A stretch of 64,000 bases of DNA from Caldalkalibacillus mannanilyticus JCM 10596 (lineage in GTDB: Bacteria; Bacillota; Bacilli; Caldalkalibacillales; JCM-10596). Positions 53,533-61,907 of the stretch are shown piece after piece. The notes under the pieces were generated by a model that saw only the letters and a program-made list of their open reading frames with translations, did not search any database and was not told where the DNA came from. Where the stretch lies: contig NZ_BAMO01000003.1 of NCBI RefSeq assembly GCF_000615945.1, positions 1 through 64,000 of the forward strand, written 5' to 3'. Within the stretch, counting starts at the first letter, position 1, and each line of letters opens with the position of its first letter. A program made the position numbers and the translations under genes.

Positions 53533-53562
53533 ATTATAAATCGATTCTTTTCAGTCTGTCAA
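53533..53562 (-). promoter_or_regulatory. Strong sigma-A promoter of the P450-tetR operon
   Basis: Perfect TTGACA (53562-53557), an 18-base spacer and perfect TATAAT (53538-53533) on the minus strand, 86 bases before the P450 start. Confidence 0.75.
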
Positions 53563-53660
53563 ATAGTAAGCGTTATTTTGTTGTGGAATTATTTGGAATA
53601 TGGGTGTAGAATAATGAGCAAGACCACTTTTTGAAGGATCAAAAGGGGAGGGGACAAAAG

Positions 53661-54794
53661 GTGAGTATTCATTTATATAAATTCATTCGAGAGTACATAT
53701 ACAAATACGAAATTTCAAATCGACACATAGCCAAAATAGCGGACGTCCATGATACTCATATCTCTAAATGGTTGCAAGGAAAAGCTAGACTGAACTTCCT
53801 TTCAACATTAAGCATAATCCGAGAGATTGTCCCTGATAAAGAATTTGACTTGATGGGAGATTACGCTCTTACGGCAAAGCGCTCAGAAGAAATGAAAGTC
53901 GCTTTAGAATATTGCGTTGCCAATTCCCTACCTCAACGTGAAGAACTAATAACAAAAATGAGGGATGTTGATCCAGAATGGGCCAATGTCTACTTCATTG
54001 GTTCGTTGCGAGCTGTTTCAGACCCCGATCATGTACTTGAACAGCTTGATGAACTTAAAACAAAATCAATTGAAATGAAAGCCTATAAAATCTTATTACG
54101 GATGATGCTCTATTATGATAAAAGGGATTTTAAACCGATGGACGAGCTTGCCCGAAGATTGAGAGTAGCCATTAAAAGGATAGAATCTGATTTTTTGAAG
54201 AAATCTTATCTAGTACGAAGTAATCAATTGCATGCTATAACCAAATTATACAATGATGAAGTAGAGGAATGCAGGGAGTCTGCAAAGCAAATGATCGAGC
54301 AGGAGAATGCCCGAGTCCTTATTGCTTCTGGCTATCAACTGATGGGTGAAACATATTTATATACAGATTATGAGCTGTCAAAATCCTACTTACTTAAAGC
54401 ACACCATCATTTTCTTACCATCTTCAAACATCCTAGATGGGCTTTACAATCCCTAAATCTCCTTGACTTCGTGTGGAACAAAGCACCCGAACACATTGAT
54501 TTTGAATCTCTACGACCACACGACGTTCTTAACGCGGTTAGTTACTACATCATAAAAGGGGAAAAAGAGTTGGCTTTAGCACACCTGCACAAAATCTCTT
54601 TCGATCAACTAAATGAACAACTAAAGGCCTATTATTTGTATTTTTCCTATTATATTCATCAAAATAGAGATGATCTTTATAAATCAATAGATCATTTTCA
54701 AAATGCTGGTGATCGTTTCTTTAGAAAACTAGCCCTTAGAGAGTTAGCAAAATTAAATATGAATAAAGTTTTGCTCAAAATACTGGCAAAATAG
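53661..54794 (+). CDS. AimR-like (arbitrium receptor family) HTH-TPR regulator
   Basis: A 377-residue cytoplasmic protein. Residues 18-40 (ISNRHIAKIADVHDTHISKW) form a helix-turn-helix, and the rest is all-helical with TPR-like repeats. Length, layout and segments FDLMGDYALTAKRSEEMKVALEYCVAN, EVEECRESAKQMIEQENAR and YLYTDYELSKSYLLKAH recall phage SPbeta/phi3T AimR, which binds a short peptide to set lysis or lysogeny. The GTG at 53661 is used because GGGGAGGGG precedes it at about 7 bases; the TTG at 53631 has no site. No phage genes surround it, and no short secreted-peptide gene follows; instead an unrelated 163-residue gene starts 10 bases later. RapA/NprR-like membership is the alternative. 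Confidence 0.65.
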   Translation: MSIHLYKFIREYIYKYEISNRHIAKIADVHDTHISKWLQGKARLNFLSTLSIIREIVPDKEFDLMGDYALTAKRSEEMKVALEYCVANSLPQREELITKMRDVDPEWANVYFIGSLRAVSDPDHVLEQLDELKTKSIEMKAYKILLRMMLYYDKRDFKPMDELARRLRVAIKRIESDFLKKSYLVRSNQLHAITKLYNDEVEECRESAKQMIEQENARVLIASGYQLMGETYLYTDYELSKSYLLKAHHHFLTIFKHPRWALQSLNLLDFVWNKAPEHIDFESLRPHDVLNAVSYYIIKGEKELALAHLHKISFDQLNEQLKAYYLYFSYYIHQNRDDLYKSIDHFQNAGDRFFRKLALRELAKLNMNKVLLKILAK

Positions 54795-54804
54795 AGGTGC
54801 TAGA

Positions 54805-55296
54805 ATGTTTAGTTTCTTGAAAAAAACAAAGCTAGTAAAAGATCCTTTAAAAGGAATTGCAAAGTTAATGTATGATGATGTATCAGACGATGCTTGGGAC
54901 CAAGAGAATCTCACGAAAAGGAATTTAGATTTCACCATTGAAAGTATTCGGTATATAGATCTGTATGTAAATCGATTATTGACTACAGAACAGGGTCAAG
55001 CGCTTTTAAATGAGCATTTTGATCATCTTGTGTCCAGAATTGGGGCGTATATTGGAGAAGTAATTAAAAGTAAGATCCAAGAGGATTTTTGCTGGTATGA
55101 ATTTCATTCTGTCTATCAACATTCATCCAATCTGGCTGAGGAATATAGACACACCTCACCTTATACTCTCCTTTATTCTAAAAAAAGGGATGTGGTGCTA
55201 TCTCCATTAAGCGAAGTAGCACAATTTTTGCAAGGGAAGTCCGACTATCCCGATTTCTTAGCTTTTGTAGAACACATGGTTAAACAGCACTCCTGA
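54805..55296 (+). CDS. Unrecognised protein, partner gene of the AimR-like regulator
   Basis: A 163-residue cytoplasmic protein without signal peptide or membrane helix. It starts 10 bases after the regulator stop with AGGTG before the ATG, so the two genes form an operon. Visible features: a basic start (FSFLKKTKLVKDPLK), an acidic patch DDVSDDAWDQ, a central SRIGAYIGEVIKSKIQEDF, and a C-terminal LSPLSEVAQFLQGKSDYPD. The GAYIGEV segment resembles a phrase seen in several uncharacterised DUF families, too weak to assign. It takes the place that aimP holds in phage arbitrium loci but is far too large for a pre-pro-peptide. Confidence 0.75.
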   Translation: MFSFLKKTKLVKDPLKGIAKLMYDDVSDDAWDQENLTKRNLDFTIESIRYIDLYVNRLLTTEQGQALLNEHFDHLVSRIGAYIGEVIKSKIQEDFCWYEFHSVYQHSSNLAEEYRHTSPYTLLYSKKRDVVLSPLSEVAQFLQGKSDYPDFLAFVEHMVKQHS

Positions 55297-55348
55297 ACTA
55301 CTCCCATTTCGTTAACGTTTGAAGTGGAAAACTACTTTCGGAAAAAAT

Positions 55349-55390
55349 GAAGAAGCTAACAGGTTTTCTCCTGTTAGCTTCTTCATTTTT
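55349..55390. terminator. Strong bidirectional terminator
   Basis: GAAGAAGCTAACAGG pairs perfectly over 15 bases with CCTGTTAGCTTCTTC around a 6-base loop, followed by ATTTTT on the plus strand and by T-rich sequence on the minus strand. It ends the AimR-like operon and overlaps the ywlC stop codon. Confidence 0.9.
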
Positions 55391-56504
55391 CAGATATTAG
55401 ATCGCTGTTGAACCGAATTACCTTACCTCCCGCCGCCTTATGAAGACGGTTCATCACAGCAGCACCTAAGCCCTCTATAGGGAAGGTTTCAGCATATATT
55501 CGTTGAGTTCCTTGTTGGTCAAATTCTCTTAGAACATGATATATCCTCTGGGTTACTGTGGATAAGTCCTCGCGCTTGCCCACAGATAGAACCGTATCTG
55601 CTTCGTAGCCTGACATTCCTTCATCTGTTGTTAGTACACCTACACGATAGCCTTTCAACCTATCCTCACGTACAAGTTGACGGATTTTTTGCTGCATCCA
55701 TTCAAGCCCTTGCTCTAATCCAACTAACCACATGTCGCCTTCTGGCGCATAGTGTTGATACTTTACACCCGGAGATCTGGGTTTTTCCCGTACATCTAGC
55801 CCTTCCGCTTGCAGAGCCGGATCAACACGCACTTCTCCCACAATCTGCTCGAGCTGTTCCTTGGTGACCCCTCCAGGTCTGAGAATCATCGGGATTTCTT
55901 CTGTGACGTCGACAACCGTCGATTCGACACCCACCCCTGTCATTCCTCCATCTAGTACCCCTGAGATACGTCCATTTAGATCATGAAGAACATGCTCGGC
56001 TGAAGTTGGGCTCGGCTTCCCTGAACGGTTGGCACTTGGTGCCGCTAGTGGTTTGCCACTAGCTAATATGAGAGCTAGGGCTACAGGGTGATCAGGCATA
56101 CGCACAGCTACTGTGGATAAGTCAGCTGTAACGGTCTGACATACATTCCTTCCTTTGGCTAAAACTAAAGTTAAAGGACCTGGCCAGCAGGTTTTCATTA
56201 ATTTTTCTGCCAGAGGAGGAATGTTATCCACAACACCATCAAGCTGTTCCAGATGGGCAATGTGGACAATAAGTGGATTATCACTTGGGCGCCCTTTGGC
56301 TTCAAAAATTTTCATAGAAGCTTGATTTGACAAGGCATTTGCCCCTAATCCATAGACCGTTTCAGTGGGAAAGGCAACAAGTTCATCCCTGTTTATCCAC
56401 TGTGCTGCTTCTTGAATATGTGGATGTTTCACCAAGTTTTCCACAGTTTTATCCACAGCATTGTGTATAACCCAATGTTTGGTATCCCATTTTGTTCCTT
56501 TCAT
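55383..56504 (-). CDS. ywlC: L-threonylcarbamoyladenylate synthase (TsaC/Sua5, YwlC)
   Basis: Makes threonylcarbamoyl-AMP for the t6A37 modification of tRNAs. The 373-residue protein has the YrdC domain (DELVAFPTETVYGLGANAL near 42, RPSDNPLIVHI with the nucleotide-binding Lys/Arg region, LAAPSANRSGKPSPT near 155) and a C-terminal Sua5 domain (KPRSPGVKYQHYAPEG linker, then a Rossmann-like part). Located between ywlG/mntP genes and spoIIR-prmC as in Bacillus. Confidence 0.93.
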   Translation of the reverse strand: MKGTKWDTKHWVIHNAVDKTVENLVKHPHIQEAAQWINRDELVAFPTETVYGLGANALSNQASMKIFEAKGRPSDNPLIVHIAHLEQLDGVVDNIPPLAEKLMKTCWPGPLTLVLAKGRNVCQTVTADLSTVAVRMPDHPVALALILASGKPLAAPSANRSGKPSPTSAEHVLHDLNGRISGVLDGGMTGVGVESTVVDVTEEIPMILRPGGVTKEQLEQIVGEVRVDPALQAEGLDVREKPRSPGVKYQHYAPEGDMWLVGLEQGLEWMQQKIRQLVREDRLKGYRVGVLTTDEGMSGYEADTVLSVGKREDLSTVTQRIYHVLREFDQQGTQRIYAETFPIEGLGAAVMNRLHKAAGGKVIRFNSDLISEK

Positions 56505-56539
56505 GTTGATAACTCCTCTTTTTTACAGCATAGTATGTA

Positions 56540-57250
56540 TTAAACAAAGATGTTTTTTATTTTTGTAAACAATTCTACTAAAAAGAAGCGAACTTCAATT
56601 TGATCTTGTGCACTCTCTTCTGCCTTGTCTTGAACTTGATCCTGAATTTGATCCTGGTCTTCCTCTTTCTCTAGCTCATCCGTTTCCTCTGCTTCTTGGT
56701 CGGGATCTTGAACCTCTCCTGTACCAAAATCGACAAAGCATAACGGAGGAAATAATACGCACCACCAGTTATCTCCTTGAGCATAACCGATCTTGACGAG
56801 CAAACCTTCATACTCTCCAGCAGGATAGAGCTTGTTTCCATATAATTTGGAAGGAAACGCGATTTGACCATATTCTACACTAAAAGTGTAATCAAAGCCA
56901 TGTTCTTGAATCGTCTGTCCAACGATTTGTTCAATTTCTGGTAAAGAAAGCTGGACTTGCTCACGCGCTTCTTCTAGCGTTTCTATTTCTTCTACCCACT
57001 CGGTAATCTGTTGAACAATCTCATCTCTTACTTCACGCTTAAGCCACTGGTCACGAACAGAATCACTATGGGCTAAAATTCGTAACCGCATGGATTCCTC
57101 AGGAATTTCAATGTTTTGGTTTTGAGCCGAAAGCACCGTTGCAGCTACGTATTTCTGATGTTCCCAGCTCATAACCAAAACTAGTAAACTAGTAATAAGG
57201 TAAATCGTCAATCTATATCTTAAACGACCATGGATTCTAATCATTATCAT
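56540..57250 (-). CDS. spoIIR: Stage II sporulation protein R (SpoIIR)
   Basis: SpoIIR is secreted from the forespore and triggers SpoIIGA to process pro-sigma-E in the mother cell. The 236-residue protein has an N-terminal membrane/signal helix (residues 10-28), PEESMRLRILAHSDSVRDQWLKREVRDEIV near 46, and FPSKLYGNKLYPAGEYEGLLVKIGYAQGDNWWCVLFPPLCFVD, all family segments. A 45-residue acidic region built of DQxQDQ-type repeats precedes the C-terminal EVRFFLVELFTKI. Starts at 57250 or, with better spacing after AGGAG, 57244. Confidence 0.93.
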   Translation of the reverse strand: MIMIRIHGRLRYRLTIYLITSLLVLVMSWEHQKYVAATVLSAQNQNIEIPEESMRLRILAHSDSVRDQWLKREVRDEIVQQITEWVEEIETLEEAREQVQLSLPEIEQIVGQTIQEHGFDYTFSVEYGQIAFPSKLYGNKLYPAGEYEGLLVKIGYAQGDNWWCVLFPPLCFVDFGTGEVQDPDQEAEETDELEKEEDQDQIQDQVQDKAEESAQDQIEVRFFLVELFTKIKNIFV

Positions 57251-57256
57251 AATCTC

Positions 57257-57328
57257 CTCTCAGACACTAGATTCCTTTCTCTAGCTATAGCATAGTCTGA
57301 TTCTAGTAAATCTAAACATGTCTGAGAG
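57257..57328. repeat. Inverted repeat in the spoIIR leader
   Basis: CTCTCAGACA (57257-57266) and TGTCTGAGAG (57319-57328) are perfect 10-base arms 52 bases apart. On the spoIIR transcript the proximal arm ends directly at the AGGAG ribosome site, so pairing could affect initiation. Confidence 0.5.
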
Positions 57329-57363
57329 AATTAATTTGAATTCGTTACTTTACATTCGTTTTT

Positions 57364-58239
57364 CTATCGAACGATGGCAAAGACCATCCGCTTGATCCTA
57401 TTATAATCTTCTTTCACCTGACAGATTGCCTCTGGATACACGCTGTGAATCAATTGAACAACAGCCTCATCCTGTCCCTGTCCGATTTCAAAAGCAATAA
57501 GCCCTGGACGTCGTAAAATGTCACGTGATTGCTCTACAATTTGACGATAACAAGATAAGCCCTCTTGATCAGCAAATAAAGCCAAATGCGGTTCAAAATC
57601 CACCACATTACGAGCTAGGGTTGCTTTATCACGATAGGGAATATAGGGAGGATTCGAAACGATGACATCCACTTTTTCTTGGGCTTGTTGCAAGCTTGTC
57701 AAGAGATCGCTAGGCAAGAATTGCACTTGTGCTCTCCAACGATCGGCATTTTTTTGGGCGACCTCGAGGGCACTCTCTGAAAGATCAACGGCCAGCATCT
57801 CTAGCTTCGGGTCTTCCAAGGCCAAACTAATCGCAATGACTCCGCTTCCTGTTCCTACATCAACGCCTTTTATTTGCTGATCCTGTTGCAAAGCAGGCCA
57901 GACCTCCTGACGATACGCTAATACATGTTCAACCAACAGCTCAGTTTCTGGACGTGGAATCAAGACAGCAGAATTGACATGAAATTCTCGCCCATAAAAC
58001 TCTTCAACTTCGGTGATATACTGATAAGGCTCCCCCTCTATAACCCGTCTTATCCAACTTATGTAGATGTCTAGCAGCGAAACAGAAATGATGTCATTCA
58101 ACTTCTCTAGCCATTCCCTACGTTCTATCTGCGCGGCATGCAGCATAAGCCACTCTGCTATTTTAGGATTTAATTGATTCTGCTCTAATAAAGAAGAAGC
58201 CCTGTGAAGGGCTTCTCTATACGTAGTTGGCTTTTGCAT
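57364..58239 (-). CDS. prmC: Peptide chain release factor N5-glutamine methyltransferase PrmC
   Basis: PrmC methylates the Gln of the GGQ motif in release factors. The 291-residue enzyme has an N-terminal helical domain, SAM motif GVDVGTGSGVIAISLAL near residue 125 and the catalytic VSNPPYIPY near 192. It directly follows its substrate gene prfA, sharing TAATG. Confidence 0.96.
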   Translation of the reverse strand: MQKPTTYREALHRASSLLEQNQLNPKIAEWLMLHAAQIERREWLEKLNDIISVSLLDIYISWIRRVIEGEPYQYITEVEEFYGREFHVNSAVLIPRPETELLVEHVLAYRQEVWPALQQDQQIKGVDVGTGSGVIAISLALEDPKLEMLAVDLSESALEVAQKNADRWRAQVQFLPSDLLTSLQQAQEKVDVIVSNPPYIPYRDKATLARNVVDFEPHLALFADQEGLSCYRQIVEQSRDILRRPGLIAFEIGQGQDEAVVQLIHSVYPEAICQVKEDYNRIKRMVFAIVR

Positions 58240-59309
58240 TAGGATTCAACCTTCTTTAATTGTTCTGCCTGTTCATGAACAATAAGAGTATCGATGATTT
58301 CACCAAGGTCTCCGTTAAGCACGGTATCTAGCTTATGCAAGGTTAATCCAATCCGATGATCCGTCACACGACTTTGAGGAAAATTATACGTACGAATACG
58401 CTCACTTCGATCTCCAGTTCCTACCGCAGATTTACGAATGCCAGCATATTCAGACTGAGCTTCCTGCATCATCTTATCAAAAATTCGGGCACGTAATACC
58501 TTCATCGCCTTATCCTTATTCTTGTGCTGTGACTTCTCATCCTGACAGGTAACAACTGTTCCTGTTGGAATATGTGTAAGACGTACAGCGGACTGAGTTG
58601 TATTAACACTTTGTCCACCTGCCCCACTGGAACAGAACAAATCGACTCGAATATCTTTATCATGGATTTCTACCTCGACATCTTCTACCTCAGGAAGAAC
58701 AGCAACAGTAGCTGTAGAGGTATGAATGCGACCGCCTGATTCCGTTGTTGGAATACGTTGAACTCGATGGGCTCCACTTTCGTACTTCAGCTTACTGTAG
58801 GCTCCATTTCCATTGATTGAGAAGATCACTTCTTTATAGCCTCCAACGTCATTCAGACTAGCTTCAATCATTTCTGTTTTCCAGCCTTGGCTATCTGCAA
58901 ATCTTGTATACATTTTATATAAATCAGCAGCAAATAAGGCAGCCTCATCTCCACCAGCTGCACCACGAATTTCGACGATAACGTTCTTATCATCATTGGG
59001 GTCCTTAGGTAGAAGCAAGATCTTCAAGCGACCTTCTAACTCTTCTTTGCGCTCAGATAACTCGGAGATTTCCATTTTGACCATATCTCGCATTTCGTCA
59101 TCTAGCTTCTCTTCGAGCAAGGACTTCGCATCTTGTAACTGGTCCACCACTTCTTTATATTCACGGTAACACTGAACCGTATCCTCTAGATTGGATTGTT
59201 CTTTGGAATATTCTCTTAACTTCTTGGGATCACTTGCTACGGCCGGGTCACACAAAAGCTGACTCAGGTCTTCGTAACGATCCTCTAGTGATTGTAAACG
59301 ATCGTACAT
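58239..59309 (-). CDS. prfA: Peptide chain release factor 1
   Basis: RF1 recognises UAA and UAG and releases the peptide. The 356-residue protein has codon-recognition PTTESGGR-type [21 protein letters not shown] (PxT region PTTES), and catalytic [19 protein letters not shown] with GGQ. The start at 59309 ([16 protein letters not shown]) follows GAGGTGAG; the open frame upstream, to 59573, crosses a hexamer repeat and is not coding. Confidence 0.97.
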   Translation of the reverse strand: MYDRLQSLEDRYEDLSQLLCDPAVASDPKKLREYSKEQSNLEDTVQCYREYKEVVDQLQDAKSLLEEKLDDEMRDMVKMEISELSERKEELEGRLKILLLPKDPNDDKNVIVEIRGAAGGDEAALFAADLYKMYTRFADSQGWKTEMIEASLNDVGGYKEVIFSINGNGAYSKLKYESGAHRVQRIPTTESGGRIHTSTATVAVLPEVEDVEVEIHDKDIRVDLFCSSGAGGQSVNTTQSAVRLTHIPTGTVVTCQDEKSQHKNKDKAMKVLRARIFDKMMQEAQSEYAGIRKSAVGTGDRSERIRTYNFPQSRVTDHRIGLTLHKLDTVLNGDLGEIIDTLIVHEQAEQLKKVES

Positions 59310-59373
59310 CAGTCTCACCTCATTGGAAAAAATCCATAACATTATAATTATAGTATAGAGAGTCCTCTGAGTC

Positions 59374-59406
<33 letters not shown>

Positions 59407-59467
59407 CTAATTGATCTCGTTCTAACCGCCTGATGGGGTAAGAACTCCATTAGATGATAGTCGTAGT

Positions 59468-60754
59468 CTACTTTATATTGTCTGTAAATGTTACACCAGC
59501 TATGCGATGGTTCTGAACAATACGATTCACTTCCGCAGGAGTAAGGGCAACGTCTTTGGCATGGTAAACCCAATCCACATCCATTTCATACATTCTCGTC
59601 CCCGACGAAGCTACGAATTGTTCTGGAAGAAACCATAAGTTGAAGTTTATGCTCATCGCTTGCCTTGGATAGTATTTACCTCCATGCGTAGCCAGTAACT
59701 CTCCATCCATATAATAGTTCACTTCATTGTTATAGACTACCATGACCAGCTGACGCCAACCTGACCAATCGCCAACGGTCGTTGTATTTTGACTATCCGC
59801 AGACCAGGGTGAAACCGTATACGTGTACCACGATGTATTCCACATAGCAGCTTGTGCCACGCCCCAACCGCCATTAGCCAAATATTCAAAGTCCAGTTCA
59901 CTATAGAGCGGGTCTTGATCGTATCTGAACGGAGAGATCGTATAAAACGTTTCCACTATCCCATCACCGCTCATACCGGATATTGGCTCATTGGTGAGCC
60001 TCACTCTTGCCGCATAGGTCCCCTCAAAAAACTTTCTTTCTGAAGTATATACTTGAGCTTGACTCGTTCCCGCTCCTGTACCATCTGTTACAGCTGTCAG
60101 CCGTAACAGTCTGTTGTGGCAATTTGTAGGATCATCCAAAAAAGCAACATTATCCCTAGACCATGTAACCCCATCTGGTCCAGGACCTCCAGCATAACTT
60201 CGAATCGACCAATTGTGTTCTTCAATCAGAGGATCTGTGGAATGATCATAATGAAAATCATTAAACATAGCCTTCTCCACATATGGATTCAGGTGAATTA
60301 AGGCAATATCATCGGCATAAGCGTAGCCTCCGTTGTTGTTCGCTGCATTTTTCCAAATATATACTTGAAGACTAGCGGTATTAGGAACCGTAGTAAAACT
60401 TACGTTATGATGTGCATACACCGTCTTATTGAAAACGATTTCAAATTTTCCTTGAGGTAACTTATTTCCGTCCGCGTCTAGACAATCCACTCCTATATAT
60501 GCCCTCTCTCCTCTTCCGCTAACAGCTCCTTTGGCGAATAATGTATACCTCTCACCTGGAGAAACTCCTCCAATCACTTGCCCTGCACCCCCAGCGTCAG
60601 GACCAATTCTTGCTGCTCTTTCTCCTCCTGCTACTGGACTGGACACGATGTGAACATTTCCCCAATGGGTCCAGCCATGTAGCCCCTCTTCAAAGCCTGG
60701 ATTCTTCACCAAAGGATGTGTCGTCATCTGAAGCGCTCCCTTCAAGGAAATCAT
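59468..60754 (-). CDS. GH16-like glucanase/lectin-fold protein with N-terminal carbohydrate-binding domain, no signal peptide
   Basis: A 428-residue protein. Residues about 12-150 form a CBM4/9-like jelly roll ([18 protein letters not shown], then [17 protein letters not shown] and [10 protein letters not shown]). Residues 170-400 resemble GH16: [14 protein letters not shown], then SELDFEYL, which has the E-x-D-x-E catalytic pattern, [30 protein letters not shown], and NFNLWF. GH16 enzymes cut beta-1,3(4)-glucans or galactans. Start at the ATG at 60754 after AAGGGG; no upstream or internal segment could act as a Sec signal, which is odd for this family. Catalytic activity is inferred, substrate unknown. 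Confidence 0.7.
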   Translation of the reverse strand: MISLKGALQMTTHPLVKNPGFEEGLHGWTHWGNVHIVSSPVAGGERAARIGPDAGGAGQVIGGVSPGERYTLFAKGAVSGRGERAYIGVDCLDADGNKLPQGKFEIVFNKTVYAHHNVSFTTVPNTASLQVYIWKNAANNNGGYAYADDIALIHLNPYVEKAMFNDFHYDHSTDPLIEEHNWSIRSYAGGPGPDGVTWSRDNVAFLDDPTNCHNRLLRLTAVTDGTGAGTSQAQVYTSERKFFEGTYAARVRLTNEPISGMSGDGIVETFYTISPFRYDQDPLYSELDFEYLANGGWGVAQAAMWNTSWYTYTVSPWSADSQNTTTVGDWSGWRQLVMVVYNNEVNYYMDGELLATHGGKYYPRQAMSINFNLWFLPEQFVASSGTRMYEMDVDWVYHAKDVALTPAEVNRIVQNHRIAGVTFTDNIK

Positions 60755-60814
60755 ATTGGTTTCCCCTTGCAAAAAACGACCGTATATATGAGTATTCCAC
60801 TTTACAACAATTTA

Positions 60815-60848
60815 TGCCATGCTATACATATTTTTTTATAGCATGGCA
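60815..60848. repeat. Perfect 12-base inverted repeat after tdk
   Basis: TGCCATGCTATA and TATAGCATGGCA flank a 10-base T-rich loop, between the tdk stop and the GH16-like start. It could be a terminator for tdk (weak U-tract) or an operator for the downstream gene. Confidence 0.6.
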
Positions 60849-60871
60849 AATAAAGAGGAATAAAAAATGCG

Positions 60872-61471
60872 TTATGATTTTTTTAGTGGTGGATTGTAGT
60901 AATGTTTTCGACATACACTGCTATAAGTTTCTTCTCCACCAATCTCTATGGATTCACCGGTATAAACAGGCGCTCCATCCTTGAATTTTAAGATATGCGT
61001 TGCTTTTTTATTGCAAAAAACGCATACCGTTTTGATTTCCTCTATTTTATCTGCTTCACATAGCAAAGCCTGACTTCCTTCGAACAACTGATTTTTAAAA
61101 TCTTTAAGCAGGCCATAGACAATCACAGGAATATTTAAACGATCAATAATAGAAGTAAGCTGAGAAACATGATGAGCATGAAGAAATTGTCCCTCATCGA
61201 CCAGAACACAATCTGGGAAGGGATGCTCTTGCTCAACAATATGATAAATATCAGTATCATATGAAATCGGGATTGCTTCTCGGCTAATCCCCACTCTGGA
61301 CGCTACTTTCCCTACTCCAAAACGATCATCAATAGCTGGAGTAAACACAATGACCTTCTTTCCAGATTGTTCATAGTTATGTGCCACCGTTAGTAGTTGT
61401 ATAGACTTAGACGCATTCATGGCGCCATATCGAAAATAGAGTTGTGCCACCGCTTTTTCCCCCAGACCCAT
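60872..61471 (-). CDS. tdk: Thymidine kinase
   Basis: Salvage enzyme phosphorylating thymidine; 199 residues. P-loop FRYGAMNASKSIQLL near residue 16, Walker B/lasso CVLVDEGQFLHAHHV with the catalytic Glu near 92, and zinc ligands CVFCNKKATHILK and CRKHY near the end. The start at 61471 (MGLGEKAVAQL) follows AAGAGGAAG. Lies between rpmE and prfA as in Bacillus. Confidence 0.95.
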   Translation of the reverse strand: MGLGEKAVAQLYFRYGAMNASKSIQLLTVAHNYEQSGKKVIVFTPAIDDRFGVGKVASRVGISREAIPISYDTDIYHIVEQEHPFPDCVLVDEGQFLHAHHVSQLTSIIDRLNIPVIVYGLLKDFKNQLFEGSQALLCEADKIEEIKTVCVFCNKKATHILKFKDGAPVYTGESIEIGGEETYSSVCRKHYYNPPLKKS

Positions 61472-61532
61472 AATATTCTTCCTCTTATCAGCAATGAGCT
61501 GTCCTGCTATTTCTTCTCGTTTTTCAAAAATA

Positions 61533-61562
61533 CAAAAAACAGGCAAGACCACGCTTGCCTGT
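61533..61562 (-). terminator. Terminator of rpmE
   Basis: CAGGCAAGCGTGGTCTTGCCTG on the minus strand has 8-base arms and is followed by TTTTTTG. Confidence 0.88.
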
Positions 61563-61593
61563 TCTAATTGACGACGGCTTCAAAAATATAAGA

Positions 61594-61794
61594 TTATTGA
61601 ATCTTATATTTCTTCTTAAAGCGATCCACACGTCCACCTGCATCCACAAACTTTTGCTTTCCAGTAAAGAATGGATGACAGTTTGAGCAAATCTCAACGC
61701 GTAGCTCAGCCTTAACAGAACCAGTTTCGAATTCGTTACCACATACGCAAGTTACTTTTGCAGTTTGGTACTTAGGATGAATTTCTGGTTTCAT
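61594..61794 (-). CDS. rpmE: 50S ribosomal protein L31, zinc-binding type
   Basis: A 66-residue ribosomal protein with [21 protein letters not shown] and [29 protein letters not shown]. The Cys set (CxC, CxxC) marks the zinc-containing form; Bacillus species carry a second zinc-free form for zinc starvation, not seen here. Confidence 0.97.
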   Translation of the reverse strand: MKPEIHPKYQTAKVTCVCGNEFETGSVKAELRVEICSNCHPFFTGKQKFVDAGGRVDRFKKKYKIQ

Positions 61795-61907
61795 CTTGGT
61801 TCACTCCTTCCGCCCTGAATCTTGAAGAAACAGAGTTAACTAAACACATAAAAAGATTATATCATGATCGGTCTTAGACTTGCAATAACTTTCCTCTGCA
61901 ATGTTCA

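Noticed and set aside
53448-55390. Prophage remnant around the AimR-like gene
   Set aside because: No integrase, attachment repeat, structural or lysis gene is seen; neighbours are metabolic and core sporulation/translation genes.
61524-61742. 72-codon minus-strand frame over rpmE and its terminator
   Set aside because: It is an alternative frame of rpmE and runs through the terminator hairpin.
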